The position numbers and the translations under genes were made by a program. Shown here piece by piece: positions 1-8,565 of a stretch of 64,000 nt of DNA. A model generated the notes under the pieces. The model saw only the letters and a program-made list of their open reading frames with translations. It was not told the origin of the DNA and searched no databases. Origin of the DNA: Streptomyces sp. cf386 (GTDB taxonomy: Bacteria; Actinomycetota; Actinomycetes; Streptomycetales; Streptomycetaceae); contig NZ_FNHV01000014.1 of assembly GCF_900103585.1 (NCBI RefSeq), positions 124,001 to 188,000 on the forward strand, read 5' to 3'. The stretch's first letter is position 1. Each line of letters begins with the position of its first letter.

Positions 1-320
1 ACCTGCAGCGAGGCGCTGACGAAGGCCCGGAGCAGATACAGCAGCGCGGCGGTCAGCAGCACGATGCCGCCGGCGATGCCCACGTAGAGCCAGTCCTGCG
101 TGAACGTGACGTCGGAGTTGTCCGCGCCCGGGTCGAAGGGCTTCCAGTCGCCGTTGACGTCGATGCCGAGCAGGAAGGCCGCGACGGCCCCGATGACGTC
201 GAGGACGAGCAGTCCGACCGCCAGGGCGATGTCCCCGGCGACGGGCAGCCGTCGGCGTCCGCCGGGCGGGGGCGGCACATTGGCGCCGCGGAAGTGCGGG
301 AGGCCGGTCGGGGCGGTCAT
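1..320 (-). CDS. Small membrane protein, 3' part cut by window edge
   Basis: Reading leftward from ATG at 318-320, an open frame runs off the left edge after 106 codons. A Pro/Gly-rich N-terminus (about residues 1-25) is followed by a hydrophobic segment (about 27-50), an acidic, probably extracytoplasmic loop, and a second hydrophobic segment (about 78-97). It therefore looks like a small polytopic membrane protein. I do not recognise the family and assign no function. It is divergent from the MMPL exporter gene, with two palindromes in the gap, so the two may share regulation. The C-terminus is outside the window. Confidence 0.7.
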   Translation of the reverse strand, partial: MTAPTGLPHFRGANVPPPPGGRRRLPVAGDIALAVGLLVLDVIGAVAAFLLGIDVNGDWKPFDPGADNSDVTFTQDWLYVGIAGGIVLLTAALLYLLRAFVSASLQ

Positions 321-353
321 GGGGGCAAGCCTTCCCGGAAAGCGGGGCCGGTG

Positions 354-373
354 CCTGAGTACGGATACTCAGG
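354..373. promoter_or_regulatory. Inverted repeat, possible operator
   Basis: CCTGAGT (354-360) and ACTCAGG (367-373) are perfect 7-bp arms around a 6-bp spacer. The site lies just upstream of the leftward membrane-protein gene and in the gap to the MMPL exporter. Such symmetry fits a dimeric regulator, but no regulator can be named. Confidence 0.4.
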
Positions 374-418
374 TGACGGCTGCTCCGGCAACGGTTGCTC
401 CGATGCCGCGTCCCGCAG

Positions 419-434
419 TACTCCCCAGGGAGTA
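419..434. promoter_or_regulatory. 16-bp palindrome TACTCCC-CA-GGGAGTA, possible operator
   Basis: Two 7-bp arms flank a 2-bp centre, about 125 bp before the exporter start at 558. The nearby NarL-type response regulator (3957-4616) is the obvious candidate to bind here, because NarL-family proteins bind short inverted repeats. That link is inference from proximity only. Confidence 0.45.
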
Positions 435-557
435 ATCGTCGCATCGCGCCGCCCCCGGCAGTAGCCCCCAACTCGCCCTCCCGCCCGACGAATCGGCACC
501 CCCGTGCCGGAAGTCTGGGAACCGACCCAGACACCCGGACCGGAGGGAGGCCCGTCA

Positions 558-2654
558 ATGGGGGCCGTAAGGACAGCAGTGCGGCGACGGCGTGCCGTGC
601 CCTGGATCGTGCTCGGGCTGTGGATCGCCGTGCTCGCGATCGCCTCGCCGTTCGCGTCGAAGCTGGCGGACGTCCAGCGCGACCGGGCCATCGACTACCT
701 GCCGGCGAGCGCCGACTCCACGCAGGTCGCCAAGGTCCAGGACCGGCTGCCCGGTGGCGAGGCCACCGAGATGGTCGTCGTCTATCACCGGGATGGCGGG
801 CTGACCGCCGGCGACAAGGCGACCGCCGCCGAGCAGATCGACCGGATCGCCGGCGCGCACCGGCTCACCGCCGAACCGCGGGGCATCCCGTCCCGGGACG
901 GCACCACGCTGATGTACCCGGTGGCCAGCACCGAGCCGGGCCAGGACGAGGAGGCCCGCGACCAACTGGTCAACGCCGTAAGGGACATCGCGCGGGGCGG
1001 CGACGGGCTCGGCGTCGACGTCGGCGGTGAGGGAGCGCTCGCCACCGACGCGAGCGAGGTGTACAACTCGCTCGACGGACCGCTGCTCTACACCACCGCC
1101 GGGGTCGTGGCGCTGCTGCTGGTCCTCATCTACCGCAGCCCCTTCCTGTGGCTGGTGCCGCTCACCGTCGCGGGCCTGGCCGACTATCTGTCGATGGGCG
1201 TCGCCTACGGCCTCAACCAGTGGTTCGGGACGTCCGTGTCCGGCCAGAGCTCGGGGATCATGACGATCCTCGTGTTCGGGGCGGGGACGGACTACGCGCT
1301 GCTGCTCGTCTCCCGGTACCGGGAGGAACTGCGGCGCATCGAGCGGCCGTACGACGCGATGGTCGCCGCGCTCAAGGGCTGCGGGCCCGCCGTGCTCGCC
1401 TCCTCGGGCACCGTCGCCGCCGGGCTGCTGTGCCTGCTCGCCGCCGACCTCAACTCCAGCCGGGGCATGGGCCCGCTCGGCACCGTCGGTGTGCTGTGCG
1501 CGCTCGCCGCCATGCTGACGCTGCTGCCCGCACTCCTGGTGCTGCTCGGCCGGCGCGTGTTCTGGCCGCTCGTGCCGCGCTTCGGCAGCACGCCCAAGGC
1601 CCGCCGGTCCCTGTTCACGGCGATGGGCGGCTCCGCCGGGCGCAGGCCGCTGACCGTTCTCGCGGGCGGCGCCGTCCTGCTCGGCGCGCTGGCCCTCGGC
1701 GTCCTCAACCTGCCCGGCAACCTCAAGCAGGAGGACTCCTTCACCAGCAAGCCCGACGCGGTCGCCGCCATGGAGACCCTCGGCCGGGCCTACCCCGAGC
1801 GCGGCACCCAGCCCATCAGCGTCATCACGCCGGAGGACCGCGCCGAGGCGACCCTCGCCTCGATCCACTCCACCCGGGGAGTCGACAGCGCGCGGGAAGG
1901 CCGTACCGGAGACGGCTGGACCGAGATCTCCGTCCTCGCCACCGCGCCGCCCCAGTCCGCCGGGGAGACCGCCACCATCGAGGCCCTGCGCGACCGGCTC
2001 GACGGCTCCTACGTCGGCGGGCCCAGCGCCGAGCAGCTCGACCTGAAGGACACCAACGCCCGTGACCGTCTCGTCGTCGTACCGATCGTGCTGCTGTCCG
2101 TGCTGCTGATCCTCATCGCCCTGCTGCGCTCGCTCGTCGCGCCGCTGATCCTGGTGGCGGCCGTGGTCGCCGTGTGGGGCGCGGCGCTCGGCATCGGCGG
2201 GCTCGTCTTCGGACCGCTCTTCGGCTTCGAGGGCACGGATCCCGGACTCGGGCTGCTCTCCTTCGTGTTCCTGGTGGCCCTGGGCGTCGACTACGGCATC
2301 TTCCTGATGCACCGGATGCGCGAGGAGTGCCTGAACGGCGCCGAACCGGCGACGGCCGCGCTCACCGCGCTGCGCACGACCGGCGGTGTCATCGCCTCCG
2401 CCGGACTCATCCTCGCCGCCACCTTCGCGGTGCTCACCAACATGCCGCTGGTGCAGCTCGTCGAGCTGGGCTTCGTCATCGCGGTGGGCGTGCTGCTCGA
2501 CACGTTCCTGGTGCGCACCTACCTGGTGACCAGCGCGAGCGTGGCCCTGGGGCGCAAGGTGTGGTGGCCGGGCGGACTGTCCCGCGAGCCCGACGGCCCC
2601 CGACCGGCCGTCCCGCCGAAGGAACCGGAGGCCGTGGCCGTCTCCCTCCCCTGA
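558..2654 (+). CDS. MMPL/RND-family membrane exporter
   Basis: A 698-residue transporter of the MMPL branch of the RND superfamily, which moves lipids or hydrophobic compounds out of the cell using the proton gradient. It shows the typical duplicated plan: an N-terminal TM helix, a large extracytoplasmic loop, a TM block, then the same again. The paired TM4/TM10 signatures are visible as FGAGTDYALLLVSRY (about residues 235-250) and ALGVDYGIFLMHRM (about 575-590); their acidic residues are the proton relay. ATG 558 is chosen because GGAGGGAGG at 542-550 sits 7 nt before it; an in-frame GTG at 504 would add 18 residues and has no good ribosome site. The two-component pair downstream may regulate it. 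The substrate is unknown. Confidence 0.9.
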   Translation: MGAVRTAVRRRRAVPWIVLGLWIAVLAIASPFASKLADVQRDRAIDYLPASADSTQVAKVQDRLPGGEATEMVVVYHRDGGLTAGDKATAAEQIDRIAGAHRLTAEPRGIPSRDGTTLMYPVASTEPGQDEEARDQLVNAVRDIARGGDGLGVDVGGEGALATDASEVYNSLDGPLLYTTAGVVALLLVLIYRSPFLWLVPLTVAGLADYLSMGVAYGLNQWFGTSVSGQSSGIMTILVFGAGTDYALLLVSRYREELRRIERPYDAMVAALKGCGPAVLASSGTVAAGLLCLLAADLNSSRGMGPLGTVGVLCALAAMLTLLPALLVLLGRRVFWPLVPRFGSTPKARRSLFTAMGGSAGRRPLTVLAGGAVLLGALALGVLNLPGNLKQEDSFTSKPDAVAAMETLGRAYPERGTQPISVITPEDRAEATLASIHSTRGVDSAREGRTGDGWTEISVLATAPPQSAGETATIEALRDRLDGSYVGGPSAEQLDLKDTNARDRLVVVPIVLLSVLLILIALLRSLVAPLILVAAVVAVWGAALGIGGLVFGPLFGFEGTDPGLGLLSFVFLVALGVDYGIFLMHRMREECLNGAEPATAALTALRTTGGVIASAGLILAATFAVLTNMPLVQLVELGFVIAVGVLLDTFLVRTYLVTSASVALGRKVWWPGGLSREPDGPRPAVPPKEPEAVAVSLP

Positions 2655-2659
2655 CCGAC

Positions 2660-2688
2660 CGGCGCCCCTCCCTCCCGGAGGGGCGCCG
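2660..2688 (+). terminator. Hairpin terminator after the MMPL gene
   Basis: A perfect 12-bp GC-rich stem with a 5-nt loop starts 6 nt after the exporter stop codon. There is no U-tract, as is usual in Streptomyces. It lies only 12 nt before the histidine kinase start, so the kinase either reads through it or has a promoter inside the hairpin region. Confidence 0.65.
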
Positions 2689-2700
2689 CCGTCCCGGAAG

Positions 2701-3960
2701 ATGAACCCCGTGCAGGCAACCACGACAGCGCCCCGGCCCCAGATCGGCGAGCGGGTCATGGCCGCGATCAACCGCGACCCCCTGACCGCCCCGCACCGCA
2801 CCCGCAACGACGCACTGCTGGCCGCGGCATGGGCCGCCCTCGCCACGGTCGTCGCCCTGCTCGTCGACGACGGGCGGCGGCCCGACGCGCTCGGCTGGAC
2901 CCTGCTGTTCGCCGCCCACATACCCCTGGTGTGGCGGCGCCACCGTCCGCTGCTGGTGCTGGTCGTGGTGATGGTCTGCATCGCCCCGTACCACGCCTTC
3001 GAGAACAACCACGCCGCGCCCATCTTCGGGACCATGGTGGTGCTGTACACGGTCGCGGCGACCGGCACGGTGCGCCGCACGCTGCTCACCGGCGCCGCAG
3101 TCCTCGGTGTGACACTGATCCTCAACGCCGTCACCAACCCCGACGGGACGATGGAGATCCTGCGGATCTCCGGCTGGGTCGTCGCGTTCCTCTTCTGCGG
3201 CATCGACGTCCGCTACTACCGCCAGTACGTCGCCGCCATCGTCGAACGCGCCGAACGCGCGGAGCGCACCCGCGAGGAGGAGGCCCGCCGCCGCGTCGCC
3301 GAGGAACGCCTGCGCATCGCCCGCGACCTGCACGACCTGCTCGCCCACACCATCACGCTCATCGGCGTGCAGACCTCGGTGGCCGCCCATGTCCTGGCCG
3401 CGGACCCCGAGCGACTGGACCGCGAGACGGTGGCGAAGTCCCTGGACGACATAGCCGAGACCTGCCGCACGGCACGCGGCGAACTCCGTACGACGCTGGA
3501 CGTGCTGCGCGAGCAGGGGGTCGCCGGCGAGACGCGCGGCCCGCTGCCCGGCCTCGACGGCCTGCCGGACCTGGTGGAGGCGGCGCGGCTGGCCGGGGCG
3601 CGGGTGGAGTCGTCGGTACGGGTGCGACAGGCGCCGCCCGCCGTGGGCGCGGCCGCGTACCGGATCGTGCAGGAGGCGCTGACGAACGTCGTACGGCACG
3701 CGGGGCCCGAACCCGCCGTACGCGTCGAGCTGTACGAGGAACTGGGCGCCCTGCGCGTGTCCGTCACCGACGAGGGCGCGTGCCCCGGGGGCGAGGACGG
3801 CGCCCCCGGCTACGGACTCGTCGGCATGCGGGAACGGGCCCGCAGCGTGGGTGGCACACTCGACGCCGGACGGCGCGACGAGGGGGGTTTCCAGGTGACG
3901 GCCGTACTGCCCGTCAGAACTGTCGGAACGGTTGGAACGGACGGGGGAGGTGACCGGTGA
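2701..3960 (+). CDS. Two-component sensor histidine kinase (NarL/DesK type, HisKA_3)
   Basis: This 419-residue kinase senses an unknown signal and phosphorylates the adjacent regulator. About five hydrophobic segments lie between residues 35 and 175, followed by a charged coiled linker and the HisKA_3 dimerisation helix RIARDLHDLLAHTIT. The phosphoacceptor is His211 counting from 2701. The HATPase region follows, with an N-box at QEALTNVVRHA and glycine loops near the C-terminus (GYGLVGMRERA). The start is uncertain: GGAAG directly abuts ATG 2701, and a GTG at 2710 has better spacing. The stop overlaps the regulator start by 4 nt (GTGA), so the two are co-translated. The signal and targets are not shown by the sequence. 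Confidence 0.9.
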   Translation: MNPVQATTTAPRPQIGERVMAAINRDPLTAPHRTRNDALLAAAWAALATVVALLVDDGRRPDALGWTLLFAAHIPLVWRRHRPLLVLVVVMVCIAPYHAFENNHAAPIFGTMVVLYTVAATGTVRRTLLTGAAVLGVTLILNAVTNPDGTMEILRISGWVVAFLFCGIDVRYYRQYVAAIVERAERAERTREEEARRRVAEERLRIARDLHDLLAHTITLIGVQTSVAAHVLAADPERLDRETVAKSLDDIAETCRTARGELRTTLDVLREQGVAGETRGPLPGLDGLPDLVEAARLAGARVESSVRVRQAPPAVGAAAYRIVQEALTNVVRHAGPEPAVRVELYEELGALRVSVTDEGACPGGEDGAPGYGLVGMRERARSVGGTLDAGRRDEGGFQVTAVLPVRTVGTVGTDGGGDR

Positions 3961-4616
3961 TCCGCGTCCTGCTCGCGGACGACCAGACGCTGGTCCGGGA
4001 AGCCTTCGCCATGCTGGTCGAGTCGGCCCCGGACATGGAGGTCGTCGGCCAGGCGGGCACCGGCCGCCAGGCCGCGGAACTGGTCCGCAGCGCACGTGCC
4101 GACCTCGTCGTGATGGACATCCGCATGCCCGACCTGGACGGCATCGAGGCGACCCGTCTCATCGCGGCCGACGAGGACCTGGCCGGGGTGCGGATCCTGG
4201 TCCTCACCACCTACGACACCGACGAGAACATCGTGGACGCGCTGCGGGCCGGCGCCTCCGGATTCCTCGTCAAGGACACCAGGCCCGCCGAACTCCTCGA
4301 CGCCATCCGTACGGTGGCCGCGGGGGAGTCCCTCCTGTCACCGGGCCCGACCGCACGGCTGATCGAGCGTTTCCTGCGCAGCCCCTCCGCACCCCCTGCC
4401 GGCGGGCCCGAATGCCTGTCCGAACGTGAACGCGAAGTGCTGACGCTGGTCGCCCGTGGCCTCAACAACACGGAGATCGGCGAGGCGTTGGGACTGAGCC
4501 CGCTGACGGCGAAGACCCACGTCAGCCGCATCATGGGCAAGCTGGGGGCACGGGACCGGGCGCAGTTGGTCATCGTGGCGTATGAGTCAGGAATGGTGAC
4601 ACCGGGGAGCCTGTGA
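3957..4616 (+). CDS. NarL/LuxR-family response regulator
   Basis: A 219-residue regulator with an N-terminal receiver domain and a C-terminal LuxR-type helix-turn-helix. The acidic pocket is DD at residues 8-9, the phosphoacceptor is Asp54 in VVMDIRMPDLDG, and the receiver lysine is in FLVKDTRPAE. The DNA-binding domain begins near LSEREREVLTLVARGLNN and continues through TAKTHVSRIMGKLGARD. It is translationally coupled to the kinase. It could bind the palindromes upstream of the MMPL gene, but this is inference. Confidence 0.93.
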   Translation: MIRVLLADDQTLVREAFAMLVESAPDMEVVGQAGTGRQAAELVRSARADLVVMDIRMPDLDGIEATRLIAADEDLAGVRILVLTTYDTDENIVDALRAGASGFLVKDTRPAELLDAIRTVAAGESLLSPGPTARLIERFLRSPSAPPAGGPECLSEREREVLTLVARGLNNTEIGEALGLSPLTAKTHVSRIMGKLGARDRAQLVIVAYESGMVTPGSL

Positions 4617-4664
4617 CGGACAGGTCAATGCTGACACCCCGTCAAGGGAACCCAAGGGAACTCG

Positions 4665-5867
4665 ATGACCATCCTGAGCCGCACACTCAGCCGTACGTTC
4701 CTAGTCACCGCAGTACTCCTGACCGCCCCCCTCACCACGACCGGAACCGCCTCGGCGGGCACCGGCTGCACCTCCTCCGTCCCGTACCTGTCGGGCGAGG
4801 GCGGCTACGACACCTACCGTATCCCGGCGACCGTCACGACCCGGCGGGGCACGGTGCTGGCCTTCGCCGAGGGCCGGCACGACGGTGCGGGGGACACCGG
4901 CAACATCGATGTCGTCCTCAGACGCTCCACCGACGGCGGCTGCACCTGGGGCCCGCTGACGGTGGTCGCCGCCGGGGAGGGGGACACGCGGGGCAATCCG
5001 GCGCCGGTGGTGGATCCGCGCACGGGCGCGGTCGTGCTGGTCACCTCCTACAACAGCGGTGCCGTGACGGAGGCGGAGATAATGCGGGGCGAGGTGACGC
5101 CGGAGGAGAGCCGGCGGGTGTTCGTCCAGCGGAGCCTCGACGACGGCCGCCATTTCACCACCCCCCGGGACATCACGCGGCAGGTGAAGCCGGCGAACTG
5201 GCGCTGGTACGCGACGGGCCCGGGGCATGCCATCGCGCTCAGGAAGGGCCCGTACGCAGGACGGCTGGTCGTCGCCTCGAACCACTCGGTGGCTCCGCCG
5301 GCCGGCTCCGCCGATACCGGCCAGGAGCCCAAGTACTACGGCGGGCACGCCATTTACAGCGACGACGCCGGGCTCAGCTGGCGCGTGGGCTTCGTGGACG
5401 ACTCCTACGACGGCGACAGCAACGCCAACGAATCGACTGCCGCGGAACTCCCCGACGGCAGGGTGTACTTCAACTCCCGCGACCAGCTCGGCGCGAGCGC
5501 CGGGAACCGGCTCGACGCGCACTCGGGCGACGGCGCCGAGACCCTGGACCTCCCGTACACCGTCCAGCCTGACCTGAACGACGTCCCCGTGGTGGAGGCC
5601 AGTGTCCTCCAACTCCCCGGCCAGGACGCCCCGTTGCTCTTCTCCGGCCCGTCCGTGCCCACCGCCCGTCAGTCGATGGCGGTATGGCGCAGCGCGGACG
5701 GTGGATCGACCTTCACGAAGGCGCTGACGCTGTCTCAGCAGCGGGCGGCGTACTCCGACCTGGTGTCGCTCGACCGGCGTACGGTCGGGATCCTGTACGA
5801 GACGGGGGTGACGGGAACGTACGAGACGATCGAGTTCCGCCGACTGCCGGTGGCCGACCTGAGCTAG
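4665..5867 (+). CDS. Secreted exo-alpha-sialidase (GH33-type, BNR/Asp-box)
   Basis: This 400-residue enzyme should release terminal sialic acids from glycoconjugates outside the cell. A Sec signal peptide (about residues 1-31, ending TASAG) is followed by a six-blade propeller. YRIPA carries the first arginine of the triad. Asp-box repeats are visible as RRSTDGGCTWGP, QRSLDDGRHF, YSDDAGLSWRVG and RSADGGSTF. ILYETG near the C-terminus supplies the nucleophile tyrosine region. There is no extra carbohydrate-binding module, so it is a compact sialidase. ATG 4665 follows a CAAGGGAAC motif that is present twice in tandem (4643-4661). It faces the GntR regulator and importer/lyase genes for sialic acid, which strengthens the assignment. 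Confidence 0.88.
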   Translation: MTILSRTLSRTFLVTAVLLTAPLTTTGTASAGTGCTSSVPYLSGEGGYDTYRIPATVTTRRGTVLAFAEGRHDGAGDTGNIDVVLRRSTDGGCTWGPLTVVAAGEGDTRGNPAPVVDPRTGAVVLVTSYNSGAVTEAEIMRGEVTPEESRRVFVQRSLDDGRHFTTPRDITRQVKPANWRWYATGPGHAIALRKGPYAGRLVVASNHSVAPPAGSADTGQEPKYYGGHAIYSDDAGLSWRVGFVDDSYDGDSNANESTAAELPDGRVYFNSRDQLGASAGNRLDAHSGDGAETLDLPYTVQPDLNDVPVVEASVLQLPGQDAPLLFSGPSVPTARQSMAVWRSADGGSTFTKALTLSQQRAAYSDLVSLDRRTVGILYETGVTGTYETIEFRRLPVADLS

Positions 5868-5889
5868 CTGACATCAGCCCCTCCGGCGA

Positions 5890-5921
5890 TGGGACGGGTA
5901 GGGGCGGCGGGGGCGAAAACA
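5890..5921 (-). repeat. Partial copy of a dispersed intergenic element
   Basis: The reverse complement contains CGCCGCCCCTACCCGTCCC, which also occurs at 13490-13520 and 33052-33080. It sits between the convergent sialidase and gntR genes, where it may help end transcription. Only the outer part of the element is present here. Confidence 0.6.
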
Positions 5922-5941
5922 ACCCTCCCGGCCCGCAGCCG

Positions 5942-6691
5942 TCAGTCAGACGCCCGAGACCCCCGACCCGCCCGCGCCGCGATCCCCCGGAAATGCACCG
6001 TCATCGCTCGCTGAGCCCCCTCCACATCGCGGGCGCGCAACGCGGTCACGATCTCGTGATGCCGACGAGCCGTCAGCTCGGGGGACGGGTCGTCGGGGCG
6101 CCCCCGCGCGCCGGACACTCGGCGGAAGACCGTCCAGAACGCGCCGAGGAGCTGCGGGACCAGGTCGTTGCCGAGGGACGCGTACAGCAGCTCGTGGAAC
6201 TCACGGTCCAGCTCCGGGAACGCCCGCCCCGCACGACCCGCCGTCTCCATCCTCGCCACCACCCCCTCCAGCCGATCCAGCTCCGCCTCCGTGACCGTCG
6301 CCGCCACCCGCCGGATCAGCCCCTCCTCCAGCACCTCCCGCACCTGGAGGATCTCGGCGAGCGCACCGGCGTCATGGTCGTGCCGGGCGAGCGTGCGGAA
6401 GGTCAGCCCGTCGATCAGCGGGGTGAGTGAGGCCTGGCCGACGTACGTGCCGTAGCCGTGCCGGATCTCCACGATGTCCAGGGCCTGGAGCGCCTTGAGC
6501 GCCTCACGGACCGAGTTGCGGCTGACGCCGAGGTCGTCCATGAGCTCGGCCTCGGTGGGCAGGAGGGCGCCGGCCTGGAGCCTGCGGTCGATGATCAGCT
6601 GCATGACCTGGCGCTGGATCCGGCTGTTCCTGGACTCCTCGGACGTACGGGACGTACGGCTGTTCCTGGGCTGCCCGGGCATGCGGCGCAT
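5942..6691 (-). CDS. GntR-family transcriptional regulator, FadR/FCD type (NanR-like by context)
   Basis: The winged helix-turn-helix lies around IQRQVMQLIIDRRLQAG and SRNSVREALKALQAL. It is followed by an all-helical FCD ligand domain with the usual metal or effector-binding histidines (REFHELLYA, RRHHEIVTA, TVHFRGIAA). FCD regulators of this kind, including NanR, repress catabolic operons until the substrate binds. It is divergent from the sialic-acid importer, and the gap holds repeated GGACGT motifs, so it is very likely the local repressor. The start is uncertain: ATG 6691 gives 249 residues, ATG 6682 is three residues shorter, and an upstream GTG at 6769 has no ribosome site and would span the candidate operator. 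Confidence 0.85.
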   Translation of the reverse strand: MRRMPGQPRNSRTSRTSEESRNSRIQRQVMQLIIDRRLQAGALLPTEAELMDDLGVSRNSVREALKALQALDIVEIRHGYGTYVGQASLTPLIDGLTFRTLARHDHDAGALAEILQVREVLEEGLIRRVAATVTEAELDRLEGVVARMETAGRAGRAFPELDREFHELLYASLGNDLVPQLLGAFWTVFRRVSGARGRPDDPSPELTARRHHEIVTALRARDVEGAQRAMTVHFRGIAARAGRGSRASD

Positions 6692-6705
6692 GGTACGCGC
6701 ACCCA

Positions 6706-6720
6706 GACGTCCCACGTCCC
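6706..6720 (-). promoter_or_regulatory. Operator-like direct repeat, gntR side
   Basis: Read on the minus strand this is GGGACGTGGGACGTC, two GGACGT units 7 bp apart. It is nearly identical (13 of 15 bases) to the block at 6861-6875 on the importer side, in opposite orientation. Two further GGACGT units lie at 6642-6656 inside the start of gntR. Position and symmetry suggest binding sites for the GntR regulator. Confidence 0.5.
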
Positions 6721-6758
6721 ATGTCTGCCGGATACGGCTCTGACGGGGGATCAACTCT

Positions 6759-6805
6759 CGCCATTTCACAGCGCCATTGGTCCGACCTGTGGCAGATGCG
6801 CCATT
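6759..6805 (+). repeat. Three CGCCATT heptamers in the divergent region
   Basis: CGCCATT occurs at 6759-6765, 6772-6778 and 6799-6805, with spacings of 13 and 27 bp. They lie upstream of the importer promoter. They may be a second regulatory element, such as an activator site, or chance; no binder is proposed. Confidence 0.35.
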
Positions 6806-6818
6806 CGTGTGAGATCCC

Positions 6819-6847
6819 TTGACCGCCCCCAGCGCCCCACCTATGGT
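6819..6847 (+). promoter_or_regulatory. Sigma-70-type (HrdB-like) promoter of the importer operon
   Basis: TTGACC (6819-6824) and TATGGT (6842-6847) are separated by 17 nt, close to the vegetative consensus. Transcription would start near 6854, giving a leader of about 65 nt. The GGACGT operator-like block falls just after this start, a good position for repression. Confidence 0.65.
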
Positions 6848-6860
6848 CGCGCTGACCGTC

Positions 6861-6875
6861 AGGACGTAGGACGTC
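6861..6875 (+). promoter_or_regulatory. Operator-like direct repeat, importer side
   Basis: AGGACGTAGGACGTC mirrors the block at 6706-6720. It overlaps a near-palindrome TAGGACGTCGTA (6867-6878). It lies just downstream of the predicted transcription start of the importer operon. Confidence 0.5.
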
Positions 6876-6919
6876 GTATCTCCTCACTTCTCCTCACACA
6901 ACCCACCGCTGGAGGAACC

Positions 6920-8548
6920 GTGCGCGACGTGACCCACGACGTGCCGGCGCTGCACCGCCGGTCGTTCCTGAAGTACACCGGCGCGCTGGGCGCGGCCGCC
7001 GCCGTCTCCGCGTCGCTGTCGGCCTGTTCGTCGGGGCCGGAGTCCACCAACGAGACCGGTGGGGGCGGTGGCCGGAACCGGACGCTCACCGCGGTGATCG
7101 GCTACGGCAACGACGGCAGCTGGGACCCCACCCAGACGGCCTCCGCCTTCTGCATGGCCGCCAACAACCACATCTACGAGGGCCTCCTCGACACCGACCC
7201 GATCTCCCGCGAGCCGTATGCCGCGCTCGCCACCCAGGTGCCGGCGGACCCGAACAGCACGTCGTGGAAGTTCGCGCTACGGGCGGGCGCGAAGTTCCAC
7301 GACGGCAAGCCGGTGACCGCCGACGACGTGGTCTTCGTCTTCGACCGGATCCTCGACCCCAAGACGCAGACCCTCGCCAAGGGCTTCTTCGCCAGCTGGC
7401 TGAAGGAGGTCCGCAAGATCGACGCCCAGAACGTCGAGCTGGTGCTCAAGTTCCCCTTCCCGGACGGGATCTCGCGGCTCACCCTCGCCAAGATCATGCC
7501 GAAGCACGTCTTCTCCCAGCCGGGTGCCTGGGAGGACGCCATCGCGGGCAAGGCGATCGGCTCGGGGCCGTACCGGCAGACCGCGCACCACCCGAAGTCC
7601 AACACCACCTTCGAGGCGTTCGCCGACTACAACGGCCCGCGCAAGCCCGCCTTCAAGAAGATGAACTGGCTGACGATCGTGGACGCGGCGCCGCGCGTGG
7701 CCAGGATCTCGGGCGCCAGCGCCGGTGCGCAGATCTCCGACAACATCCCGTACGCCAACATCCAGCAGCTGGAGAGCGGCGGGCTCACGGTCGCGGGCGG
7801 CGCCGGGATGAACAACCTGTTCCTGATGTTCAACACCAAGCACAAGCCCTTCGACGACGTACGGGTCCGCCAGGCGCTGCGCTACGCCGTCGACACCGGC
7901 AAGATGATCGAGGTCGCCCTCAAGGGGCACGGCAAGCCGGCGTCGTCCTTCCTCAACGAGGCCAACCCCAGCTACCGGCGCGCGAAGACCGTCTACGACT
8001 ACGACCCCGACAAGGCGAAGGCGCTGCTGAAGGAGGCCGGGGTCAGCGGGCTGGAGATCGAGATCCTCGCCGTGAACGTGAGCTGGATCGTCGACTGTCT
8101 GCCGACCATCAAGGCATCCTGGGACGCGATCGGTGTCAAGACCACCCTCTCCCCGCAGGAGACGACGGCCGTCTTCACCAAGATGGACCAGAAGCAGGAC
8201 TACCAGGTGGTCGCCGCGGCCTCGAACCCCAACCAGTTCGGCCTCGACGCCGACCTGATCATGCATTACAACTACGGCCCCGAGAACCTGTGGATGCAGT
8301 ACACGCGGTGGGCCGACAACTCCGTCGCCAAGGCGCTCTTCAAGGACATGGACCAGGCCACCCAGGAGCCGGACACCGACAAGAAGAAGACGATGGTCCA
8401 GGACTACATCGACGTCGTCGCCGAGCAGGCCGTGCTCTACCCGGTCGTCCACAACGAGCTGATGACGGCCTGGAACCCGAAGCAGCTCAGCGGGATAAGG
8501 GCACAGCCGTACCCCGGCATCAACCTCCTCCAGGCCAAGTGGTCCTAG
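6920..8548 (+). CDS. Substrate-binding lipoprotein of a peptide/nickel-type ABC importer (probable sialic-acid binder)
   Basis: A 542-residue SBP_bac_5 family protein. The N-terminus has a twin-arginine motif (RRSFLK) followed by a lipobox (LSAC), so it is a Tat-exported lipoprotein on the outer face of the membrane. The mature part has the DppA/OppA-like layout, with DPTQTASAF early, KFHDGKPVTADDVVFVFDR, and VRQALRYAVD in the middle. GTG 6920 is chosen because GGAGGAA is at 6911-6917. Family members bind peptides or nickel, but some (Haemophilus ducreyi SatA, Corynebacterium SiaE) bind sialic acid. The sialidase, lyase and GntR neighbours favour that ligand. It is the first gene of a five-gene operon. 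Confidence 0.88.
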   Translation: MRDVTHDVPALHRRSFLKYTGALGAAAAVSASLSACSSGPESTNETGGGGGRNRTLTAVIGYGNDGSWDPTQTASAFCMAANNHIYEGLLDTDPISREPYAALATQVPADPNSTSWKFALRAGAKFHDGKPVTADDVVFVFDRILDPKTQTLAKGFFASWLKEVRKIDAQNVELVLKFPFPDGISRLTLAKIMPKHVFSQPGAWEDAIAGKAIGSGPYRQTAHHPKSNTTFEAFADYNGPRKPAFKKMNWLTIVDAAPRVARISGASAGAQISDNIPYANIQQLESGGLTVAGGAGMNNLFLMFNTKHKPFDDVRVRQALRYAVDTGKMIEVALKGHGKPASSFLNEANPSYRRAKTVYDYDPDKAKALLKEAGVSGLEIEILAVNVSWIVDCLPTIKASWDAIGVKTTLSPQETTAVFTKMDQKQDYQVVAAASNPNQFGLDADLIMHYNYGPENLWMQYTRWADNSVAKALFKDMDQATQEPDTDKKKTMVQDYIDVVAEQAVLYPVVHNELMTAWNPKQLSGIRAQPYPGINLLQAKWS

Positions 8549-8565
8549 GCCCTAGGAGTTCCTGA

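Noticed and set aside
555..3203. Long antisense frame opposite the MMPL exporter and histidine kinase
   Set aside because: Composition is typical of a GC shadow, and both sense genes are clear.
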